Of a stretch of 64,000 nt of DNA, positions 56,299 to 64,000 are shown one piece after another. Location: the NCBI RefSeq assembly GCF_020283565.1, contig NC_060060.1, positions 8,866,001-8,930,000 on the forward strand, given 5' to 3'. The position numbers were made by a program, and so were the translations under genes. This DNA comes from Trifolium pratense (taxonomy: Eukaryota > Streptophyta > Magnoliopsida > Fabales > Fabaceae). The number at the start of each line of letters is the position of its first letter. Positions within the stretch are counted from its first letter, which is position 1. Under the pieces are notes generated by a model that did not search any database, was not told the DNA's origin, and saw only the letters and a program-made list of their open reading frames with translations.

Positions 56299-56942
56299 GT
56301 GTGTTTGATCTGCTAAAAAAAATATGGGACTGGACTGAACAACTTTTGTTGTACCCTGTTTGATTTGAAACTGATTATGAGACTGGACAAATTAGACAGC
56401 AAAGGACAGGACAAAAACAAGATTTTTTGTCCCTCACTAAACCACAGACCAACTTTTTGTCCACAGTACAACTATAAAACATATGAAAATACCTATTTTA
56501 TTTTTGAATATAAAAATATTATCACCCTATATCTCTCCGGTACAGTATTGTCATGTCCTGTATTATCTTGTTCTGTCCTGTACTGTTCTGTCCAGTTCTT
56601 GCTGTTTTACGAATCAAACACACGATTCGTAAAACAACAAGAATTGAACAGAACATCACAGGACAAAACAAGATAATACAGGACAGGACAAAACTGTACC
56701 GGAGAGATATAAAGCGATAATATTTTTATATATTCGAAAATTAAATAGGTATTTTCATATTTTTTATAGTTGTACGGTGGACAAAAAGTTGTCATGTGGT
56801 TTAGTGAGGGACAAAAAATCTTGTTTTTGTCCTGTCCATTGCTACCTAATTTGTCCAGTCCCATAATCTGTTTCAAATCAAACAAAGTACAACAAAAGTT
56901 GTTCAATCCAGTTCCCTATTATTTAGCGGATCAAACACACCG
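56299..56942. repeat. ~640-bp near-complete palindrome (foldback MITE)
   Basis: The left half starting GGTGTGTTTGATCTGC is the inverse of the right half ending GCGGATCAAACACACC. The arms meet at about 56620 with ACGAATC ... GATTCGT and a minimal loop. Pairing covers almost the whole length, with mismatches. The open frames on both strands are mirror images and not genes. Confidence 0.88.
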
Positions 56943-57792
56943 TAATATTCACTTTTTTTTGTTACAACCGTAATATTCACTTTAATAATTATCAATTGTG
57001 AGAACTTGTGTTTTATAATAATAAAAGTGGTTTGGTCTTGTATATACGGCTATGTTTGGATTTGGTCTTGTATATACCCCTTTTTGGAAAATGTTGACAT
57101 AAGATTCCACAAAAATGATAATGTGGCATCGTTAGTTAGAGGGTAAACGACCAAAACTCGTTAACATTAAGGGGTAACGATGGAATCTTAAGTCAACATT
57201 TTCCGTTAGAAGGCAAACCATAAAATCTTCACATTACAGAGGGGCAATAAAAAAAAAACATTTGCAATGAGGTAGACCAAAACCTGCATATTTTGTAGGG
57301 GGTAAAAATCTATTTACCATACAAGTAATGTCAAGAACAAGCATGAACCAATATATATATGTGTGTGTTTACGCTAAAACAATAATCTTATTCATATGAC
57401 ACAAAATAAGCAAGTGAATGATCAAATACATTTAAAAGTCATTCACTAATGAAAATTTATAGAAAATGGAAGAGATGAAAGATTATTTTCTTGCTATATG
57501 AAAATTGTGAAAAATAGGTTGAGAAATAAGATAGAAAATGAATTTCAAACTAATTAATACGGTTCAGTTGTTGATGAATTTTATGATATAGAGCAGTCGT
57601 GTACAATTTAGATAAACAGTATAATGCATTTTTTATTTTTATTAAGCATATTTAAGTACTATTATAATTATTATGATTTATTTAATTTTTATTATTTAAT
57701 TATTCCGGCCTCTCATTTTATAGATTCTTGGATCCGTCCCTGTGTATAGGAGCTCCGCCCCGGTATGTTCAGACGCGAATACACTTTACAAC
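56943..57792. other. Intergenic DNA with a small inverted repeat
   Basis: GGAAAATGTTGACATAAGAT near 57086 is inversely repeated (ATCTTAAGTCAACATTTTCC) near 57185, a probable small MITE with GGGGTA-type ends between about 57060 and 57310. Near 57730-57765 ATCCGTCCCTG and GGAGCTCCGCCCC resemble fragments of ACGGAG-type elements. No gene is supported. Confidence 0.4.
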
Positions 57793-58458
57793 AACATTTT
57801 TAGAATTTTTTTTCCTACCCTAACATTTAACACTTCACCCCTACAAATAATCAAATATTCCCATTTTACCCCTTTTATTATTTCATTTCACTTATACATT
57901 TAATTAAAGTTATAAATTGGAAAAATTAAAAAAGAGTTCTAGACATTTAGCCACAGTTAAACCGTGGCTAAATGGAAACTTTTCAGACCACTTCAAGAAA
58001 GTTTTCCGGTAAACAAATACAAACCGGAACAATTGTAAAATGATTTCCAGTTAAACCGTAGCTAAATATAGAATATGGAAATACAGAGAGAAAAAGAGAT
58101 TAACGAAGAAGCTTCGAAGATTCAAAATCACCAAGTGAAGTTCGAGATTTCAATTCAATTTTCTGAACTTCGTTAAGATTAGAGTTCAATCAATGTATAC
58201 TTTTTACTCAATTTTCTGCTTCATTTCATTGAAATTCTGTAATTTCGTAATTTTTGTAATTTCCCCAATTTTTTTGTGAAGAATAAAAATCTAATTTTTA
58301 ATATTGGGTTTGCTCAATTTTGTTCAATTCAATGATCTCGTGATTGTTTAAAGTTTGGAGCTTTTGGGAATTCGCAAAGCAATGAGGTTTTTTGGATTGG
58401 TGCAAATATTGATAAAAATGTTCTTGTTATCATCACCTTGAGTAGCAATTCCAATTCG

Positions 58459-59245
58459 GAACGCTATTGTCTAACTTTAGCCCGGGAAAGTCATGTGACT
58501 TTGGGAAAATCTAGTCCATCTGATCAATCTGGTGTATCATATTCTGCCACGTGTACTGCACTTTAAATTTAAATTATTTAATATTTAAGTAAACACGTGT
58601 GTAATCTGAAGAACGATTTAAACTCCAAACTCCACCGCCATCGCCGACCAAGTTTCTGCCGTCGACCAAACGTCACCGCCGCACCTTCGGACCACACAAC
58701 AACGTTGACCCTCTTCCTGTCGTTGACCTGCACCACAGTTTGTTTTTCTCTACTTTTTTTTTCTCTAGTGAAATAATTTCTTCAGATGGTTCTAATTAGT
58801 TTATAAACAATGAAAACATGGGAGCTTTATTGCGAAAAATCAGCAAAGGAAACCAGAAACAAATGGAGCTTTATTGTGAAGTACTGTAATTTACAACACA
58901 AAACAGATGAAAGAAACAAAGTAAAGAGGTAACAGTTGAGAAAGTCAAAAGAAAAATAAAAAATCAGCAATCAGCGTCGAAAGAGAGGAGATCGGCGTCG
59001 GTAGCTATACTGGAGCAAGGCGGCGTGGCAGCGATGGAAGGTGGTACCGCGGCGACTGAAGGTCGGGCAAGGAGGTTCTGCAACCTATCTTCTTTGCTTC
59101 ATGTTTATTTTATTATTAAAAATAAATAATTTAAATAGCAGCCCACACGTGGCAGAGTATGGTACACCAGATTGATCAGATGGACTAGATTTGCCCAAAG
59201 TCACATGACTTTCCCGGGCTAAAGTTAGAGAATAGCGTTCCAACA
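58459..59245. mobile_element. Foldback element with ~120-bp TIRs and a GC-rich centre
   Basis: GGAACGCTATTGTCTAACTT with CCCGGGAAAGTCATGTGACT on the left is matched inversely on the right, ending GAGAATAGCGTTCC. The arms reach to about 58590 and 59115. The centre (58620-58740 and 58965-59080) is GC-rich and CCG-patterned (CACCGCCATCGCCGACCAAG), unlike the AT-rich arms. That suggests captured gene sequence, as in Pack-MULEs, but no ORF is convincing. Confidence 0.65.
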
Positions 59246-59559
59246 TGAGATTCTGATCTCTTCCTCAAACATATGTTATTAATGTTGTTGTTGTTGATGT
59301 TGTTTTCAAGCTTAATAACAGATGAAGCGAAATTGAGATTTCTTTGAAGATGAAGCAATTGTTGATGTTGTTCCCAGATCTGTGTATACATCTGGGAAAT
59401 CATCATGGCTTGACTGCAATTGTTGCTAATGAACCAGAAACTTGGGATTTTATATTGAGAATAAATAACTTTTTGCTCTTTTGGAAGTTTGAAAATTAGT
59501 TGTGATCTCAATCGAGGTAGCTAGATGGGGACTACCCTAGGAAATATTTCAGTACAATG

Positions 59560-59830
59560 TGGCTCCTTAACATACCGGAGTACTCGATAACATAATTTTT
59601 TTTTTGCAATTTTTTCTATACCGGAAAACATTTTCAAAGCGTTCCGGTGACCAATTATAATAAGTTCTTAATAAAATACAAACCGGAACACTTGTTTTAA
59701 GTGTTCCGGTAAAAACGATGAAAATTTTTGCAAATTGAAAAATATCGTACCGGAATACTTTTGAAAAGTGTTCCGGTAAAATTAACAAACCGGAAAAAAA
59801 AAACTTACCGGAACATTGTGTTTGAAGGGG
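59560..59830. repeat. Cluster of ACCGGAACACTT / AAGTGTTCCGGT dyads
   Basis: The TTCCGGT or ACCGGAA motif occurs about nine times in 270 bp, often as paired dyads such as CCGGAACACTTGTTTTAAGT followed by GTTCCGG. Related copies occur at 57995-58040. Confidence 0.7.
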
Positions 59831-60042
59831 TGTACAGTTTACCTGAAAAGTAAAAAAAAACGACAAAGTAAAAAATAATAAAATATACAATAGTAAAATA
59901 AGGGTAAAATGGGAATTTTTAAAAATATGTTGGGGTAAAGAGATAAATGTAGGGGTAGAAAAAAAAATTCCACATTTTTATGATACTCTTGTATTTGTTT
60001 AAATTAATTTGAGTTCCAACAAATGGAGCCACACAATTTGGC

Positions 60043-60170
60043 CACTATAAGAAAGTTGTCGTATACCCACTGCTTATGGTAACGGCAACAAAAACCGTTG
60101 GTATAGACAACGTATACCCACTTCGCTTAAGGGTGTAAGTGTCATATACCAGCGGCTGAACTTTTTCACT
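60043..60170. mobile_element. Possible CACTA-type transposon end
   Basis: CACTATAAGAAAGTTG resembles the CACTA terminal sequence, followed by subterminal repeats of CGTATACCCACT. No partner end or transposase was found, so this is at most a fragment. Confidence 0.3.
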
Positions 60171-60703
60171 AACCACAATAGGGATGACAATTTGACTCAT
60201 ACTCAGAGGGTACCCGCAAAAATTACCCACAATGGGTAGGGTAAAAACCCGCATTTTGGATACGGGTACGGGTATGGGTAATTACCCGCAAAAATGAACG
60301 GGTATGGGTGCGGGTACGGGTACCTTAGTACCCACCCCGCCCCATACCCGCATAATATATATTTATTTATTTTATTTATATTATTATATTATAATATATG
60401 TAAATCAATTTAAAAAAATATAACTCTACTAAATTATTACATATTTTTAATAAAAATATTTATTTATAACATAATATAAAAATAATGTGAATATTTAACA
60501 TAAATATGAACTTTAACATAAGGTTAATAATAATTTTGTTTATAATTTTTATTAGTCAATATTAAAATCTTTGAAATTGTTTTAATTCTATTAAAATTAT
60601 ATGATATTTTATAATTGATCAATTTATTTTTAGTAAAAATACGGGTAACGGGTACGGGTATGGGTACTATAATACCCTACCCATTGTCATCCCTAAACCA
60701 CAA
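60171..60703. mobile_element. hAT-like MITE with 8-bp target duplication AACCACAA
   Basis: The 517-bp unit (60179-60695) starts TAGGGATGACAAT and ends ATTGTCATCCCTA. AACCACAA flanks both sides (60171-60178 and 60696-60703), the 8-bp duplication size of hAT elements. The subterminal regions are rich in GGGTACGGGTATGGGTA repeats, the interior is AT-rich. Confidence 0.88.
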
Positions 60704-61264
60704 TAGCAACTCTGTTGTTACTACAAGCTTGTTAAGTTTTACTTTTTTTGTTAATTTAATTTAGACCAAACTTATGTACGGTTTTATAATACACAGTTCT
60801 TAATGTGCTAAATATATGGAGAAGTTATTTTTTTAAAAAAATATTTTTTTTCTTTTTTTAATTAAAAAATATAAATAACTACATTTTTGTGTGAGGAACA
60901 TGAAAAACTGCATCTAAAGAAATACATGTAAGTTTATTATTTCACTGTGTCAAAAAAACAAAAAGCTCACTATTCGCGTTCTCTCTCACTCTTCCTTCTC
61001 CTTCTCTTCGCTCAATCTTCTTCATCTTTCACTCTCTATCACTGCACACTCATTCATCTTCCAAACCGTTCACTCTGAATCCTTCATCTTTCAATTTTTC
61101 AAATCGTTCACTCTTAATCGATCCAATCTCGGCACAATCGTTCAAATCCCTAAAATTTTCAAATCTTACAAATCGCTCGGATCTGCTCTCAATTGTTCGG
61201 AATACCTCTGAATCATCCCAAATCGCTATCTAGTTTGTGTTAATTGAATTATATCTATCATATT
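60704..61264. other. AT-rich then pyrimidine-rich DNA, interrupted by an LTR
   Basis: From 60975 to about 61240 the plus strand is CT-rich and leader-like (CTCTCTCACTCTTCCTTCTC, repeats of AAATCGTTCACTCT). It could be the 5' UTR of a host gene whose continuation was displaced by the insertion at 61265. No start codon with a supported frame is visible. Confidence 0.35.
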
Positions 61265-61841
61265 TGTTCTGGACTGGGCCAAGAGCTGGCCCAATCCCTT
61301 CTGCCCGACATTTGGGGCACAACCCAATAAGGGGAGATTTCCCCGACACGTCAGCCAATGACGTGTCATGCTCGACATAATGGGTAAGCAGCACGTTAAA
61401 CACGTGCTCGTCTATCCATGCATGTTGACTCATTCCGCCTTAGCTTAACAGCTAAGCAGCACGTTTAGCACGTGCTCCTCTATCCAGCCACAGCTGTCAC
61501 GGAGCCTATCCCTTACCCGCAAATAGCGGAACGGCTCCAACCAAGATAGAGGCAAATAACGGCCTTCCTCTACGATACGGGGACTATCTTGGCAGTTGAG
61601 TCTATTGGGCCGGTTATCCCGGCCCAATAGACCAACCTTTGGCCCAGCGCTGGGGGCACTATATAAGCTCTCCTAGACAGGAGAGCCATGTATTCTAAAC
61701 CATTCTACACTTTCTTTCTCTCTCTTCTTTGTATCTCTTGTCCTCTTTGCAGACTTAGGCATCAGAGCACCTGCAGGTACAAACCCCCCCTTCGGTGTGG
61801 AAGCTTGCTCAACGGACCGGCCTCAACCTTTCTGATCATCA
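61265..61841 (+). repeat. 5' LTR of the right-edge gypsy element
   Basis: About 577 bp, starting TGTTCTGGAC and ending GATCATCA, with a TATA box CTATATAAGC at 61660-61669. The target duplication cannot be tested as the 3' LTR is outside; the five upstream bases are ATATT. Confidence 0.75.
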
Positions 61842-61851
61842 GGTTAGATCA

Positions 61852-61870
61852 GTGGCGCCGTCTGTGGGAA
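61852..61870 (+). promoter_or_regulatory. Primer-binding site of the right-edge gypsy element
   Basis: TGGCGCCGTCTGTGGGAAC, ten bases after the LTR end, a sequence commonly seen in plant Tat-type elements. Confidence 0.8.
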
Positions 61871-61943
61871 CTGAGTTCCTCCCCTTCTTTAATCTTTCCT
61901 AAAGAAACAAAGATCAAAACCGATTCTCTCAACAACTTTCATC

Positions 61944-64000
61944 ATGGCCAGTTCATCACAGCAACTCAACACCGATACCGGCGACGAGAACGTGCTCAAC
62001 GTTCCACCCTCTCCGCCGCCGCAACATAACACCGTCCTATCACCGGTGCGTGACGATACCACCGCACCACGCGGTCCAGAAACCGATCCCCGCGACGGAC
62101 GGGAAACCTCACTCTCATCCGATGAAGAAGACGTTGAGGTCCTAACCGATCGACGAATGGGCAAACGCCCGCAGTTCAAGCAAGAAACTCCGGCAAACAA
62201 CGCTGGACAACCCGCCATCTTGGCCAATTCTGAGATCACGGCCTTGATCGCGGCTCTAAAACAAACAACGGAGGCCATGCAGGCTCAAGGTCGTCGGTTA
62301 GACGAACAAAGTGAAAGAATCACCGCGCTGGAAAGGAGCCAGCGCCGCAGAAAGACCAACTCTCCCCCACGGAGACACCAGGCTACCCATTCCCCTCCCC
62401 GTCCTGCGGCCGTCAAACATCGACACCCCGACCTAGAGAGGGTCGAAGTTACTCCTCGGAAGAGGGATCGCACTCCTCCACAACGCGAGGGCAGACTCTC
62501 CCCGGGCAAGAAAGGGAAGCACGAAGCCCCGCACCGCCATTCACCTCAAGGGTTGGCGCAGATGGCCAAGCATGGCGCGTCGGGCAGCTACCGTCCTCGC
62601 AAATCTCGTAGTCCAACGCCCATGCCCGGCGATTATTCTCCCCGGTCGTCCGAGGACCATTCTCCCAACGGGAGTGACGAGGGTGATCCCCGATGCCCCC
62701 TGTCCGCAGACATTCTGAGGAAGCGTGTTCCAAAGGGCTTCGAGAGACCTCCTACGCTCCCCGCGTATGATGGTTTGACCGACCCCGACGATCACATAGC
62801 TAATGTCAACGCTAACCTGGATTTCAGGAATATTAGCGGTGCCATCAGGTGCAGACTTTTTCCGACCACGCTGAGGAAGGGAGCGATGGCATGGTACCAA
62901 AGCCTGCCCCCTCAATCTATCCACTCGTGGAAGGACCTTACAGACCAGTTCTGTAGACACTTCACTGCTTCCCGCAAGCACCCGAAAACCGTGCACGCCT
63001 TGGAGGCCATATACCAAGCCGAGGAAGAAACTCTCCGCAACTTCGTCGAGAGGTTCAATAAGGAGGCTGTGCAGGTCGAAACAACCGACGATATGAAGAA
63101 GTATCTGCTACAAAGGGGCCTTCGCCCGGGCAGCGATTTTGCCAAGGCTGTGGGCATAGAAAAACCACCCACCTGGGACGACCTCCTCCTAAAAGCTCAA
63201 AAATACATTGAGTTCGAGGAAGTCCAGGCAGCTGATGTCGCCCGCCTTGCCCGACCTGGAAGCAGCCACCCTGCCCGCGAGTCCTCCCATAGGAACGATG
63301 ATAGGGGCGGCGACAGAGGAAACGACAGAGGCGGCGACAGGGGTGGCGAGAGGGGCAGAGACAGAAGGAGGGGCGAAAGACGAGAGTCTCGTGGCCCTCC
63401 AAGCGCATTCAGCACTTACACCCCCCTCATCAAATCTCGGGGAGAAATATTTGCTGCAGTTCACATCTCCGAGTTCAACAGAGCAGGTGTGAAACAACCA
63501 AAACCAACCCCTCTGAAGCCTGGCCAAGACAAGAATAGGTATTGCAGATACCACAAGAGCTATGGCCACAGGACCGACGACTGCATCCAGCTGAAGGATG
63601 CTATTGAAATAATGATAAGGAGTGGACACCTGAGAGAGTTTGTCCAGAGAAACAGTGACCCTCGACCAGCGGCCGCGGAGACACGCGCGGTCGAGGAAAT
63701 ACCTCCACAACCAGCCGGGCAGAACAACGCCAAACAGATAGCCATGAGCGTATCCCGGCCAGAAGATTTTGCTATCCCCAGCGGTTTTGGGGACACTTAT
63801 ACTGGTCCTACGCTTAGCACGTGGGACTATTTCACAGACTCGTTCGTCATATCCGGTGGTCATATGGACAAGCACACCGTCGGATCAATAAAAAGAAAAT
63901 TCGAGGATCTCATCAACACGTCCTCGAATATGAACGCAACACTGGACAAGGCGAAGGGGCGATCAATGCCTTTAGCCTTCTATCGCGAAGAGCTGCCCGG
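61944..64000 (+). CDS. Gag(-Pol) of the right-edge gypsy element, 3' end outside window
   Basis: The ATG at 61944 opens a frame that is still open at the window end, 685 codons. The N-terminal 250 residues are disordered, basic and Pro/Ser-rich (RRRKTNSPPRRHQ, RPRKSRSPTPMPGD). The retrotransposon gag domain follows at about 265-400 (PPTLPAYDGLTDPDDHI, RKGAMAWYQSLPPQSI, LRNFVERFNKEAV). A spacer of RGGDRGNDRGGDRGG repeats comes next at about 450-475, and a zinc-knuckle-like CRYHKSYGHRTDDC near 533-546. Protease would start beyond the edge. No stop or frame change is visible, so this copy may be intact. The many minus-strand open stretches here are a by-product of GC-rich codon use. Confidence 0.88.
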   Translation, partial: MASSSQQLNTDTGDENVLNVPPSPPPQHNTVLSPVRDDTTAPRGPETDPRDGRETSLSSDEEDVEVLTDRRMGKRPQFKQETPANNAGQPAILANSEITALIAALKQTTEAMQAQGRRLDEQSERITALERSQRRRKTNSPPRRHQATHSPPRPAAVKHRHPDLERVEVTPRKRDRTPPQREGRLSPGKKGKHEAPHRHSPQGLAQMAKHGASGSYRPRKSRSPTPMPGDYSPRSSEDHSPNGSDEGDPRCPLSADILRKRVPKGFERPPTLPAYDGLTDPDDHIANVNANLDFRNISGAIRCRLFPTTLRKGAMAWYQSLPPQSIHSWKDLTDQFCRHFTASRKHPKTVHALEAIYQAEEETLRNFVERFNKEAVQVETTDDMKKYLLQRGLRPGSDFAKAVGIEKPPTWDDLLLKAQKYIEFEEVQAADVARLARPGSSHPARESSHRNDDRGGDRGNDRGGDRGGERGRDRRRGERRESRGPPSAFSTYTPLIKSRGEIFAAVHISEFNRAGVKQPKPTPLKPGQDKNRYCRYHKSYGHRTDDCIQLKDAIEIMIRSGHLREFVQRNSDPRPAAAETRAVEEIPPQPAGQNNAKQIAMSVSRPEDFAIPSGFGDTYTGPTLSTWDYFTDSFVISGGHMDKHTVGSIKRKFEDLINTSSNMNATLDKAKGRSMPLAFYREELP

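Larger units (their letters stand above)
57793..59980. mobile_element. Large element with ~90-bp degenerate TIRs, containing a second foldback
   Basis: ATTTTTTTTCCTACCCTAAC with TTCCCATTTTACCCC on the left (57800-57890) are inversely matched at 59880-59975 (GGGTAAAATGGGAA, GTAGGGGTAGAAA). Inside each end are CCGG-type repeats. The middle is taken up by the foldback at 58459-59245. No transposase is recognisable. Confidence 0.5.
61265..64000 (+). mobile_element. Ty3/gypsy LTR retrotransposon, 5' part only
   Basis: A complete 5' LTR, primer-binding site and the first 2 kb of gag-pol are present; the rest lies beyond the right edge. It is GC-rich compared with the DNA to its left. LTR and gag differ from the element at 17649, although both LTRs contain GGACTGGGC near the start and both primer-binding sites start TGGCGCC. 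Confidence 0.88.

Noticed and set aside
56365..56906. ORFs of about 100 residues on both strands with Cys/Leu-rich repeats
   Set aside because: They are mirror images from the two arms of the palindrome.
61889..63875. Many minus-strand ORFs of 70-230 residues
   Set aside because: They overlap the GC-rich gag on the other strand. High GC lowers stop frequency in all frames, and the gag domain and zinc knuckle are clearly on the plus strand.

Overview
The window is nuclear DNA of a flowering plant, most likely a papilionoid legume of the Medicago/Trifolium/pea group. The intergenic DNA is AT-rich, genes have introns with plant-type splice sites, and the space between genes is filled with nested retrotransposons, TRIM/SINE retroposons and many MITEs. 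The species assignment is inference from repeat style only.

Host genes are few. (1) A minus-strand gene of unknown function runs off the left edge (1-1855). (2) A single-exon CIN-type TCP transcription factor lies at 11689-12684; the place where its relatives carry a miR319 target site is present but eroded. (3) A minus-strand, three-exon X8-domain GPI-anchored (PDCB-like) protein lies at 33510-34965, with a SINE in its second intron. (4) A five-exon FAR1/FHY3-related protein lies at 36549-39473; its start codon is split by the first intron.

Three LTR retrotransposons dominate. A very young Ty3/gypsy element with two RNase H domains (Tat-like) occupies 17649-29993, with 5-bp target duplications and LTRs that differ at one position I could find. 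It carries gag-pol, a 15-unit tandem array, and a block of antisense accessory genes: a spliced gene at 25083-27207, a small SUMO-interacting-motif-like protein, and a coiled-coil protein. A Ty1/copia Sirevirus-like element occupies 44310-56216. It has gag, pol and a third sense ORF, all interrupted by stops or frame changes, and also an antisense ~100-residue ORF near the 3' LTR. A third element (gypsy, GC-rich gag) begins at 61265 and leaves the window.

The most notable observation is that the small antisense proteins of the gypsy and copia elements share an arrangement: a run of four V/I/L residues, then SSD, an acidic spacer of 9-10 residues, then DYVxFLxxYVPxE. Both lie antisense between the last sense ORF and the 3' LTR, each with a TATA-like box just upstream. 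Two unrelated superfamilies therefore appear to carry the same accessory gene.

The rest is layered mobile DNA: a 2.2-kb solo LTR nested in a long-TIR element (4895-7853), Stowaway-like, hAT-like and Mutator-like MITEs with target duplications, foldback elements built from telomere-like minisatellites (15405-17605), an 828-bp uninterrupted AAT array, a dyad minisatellite (42905-43483), a ~640-bp palindrome (56299-56942) and a nested foldback with a GC-rich centre (58459-59245).
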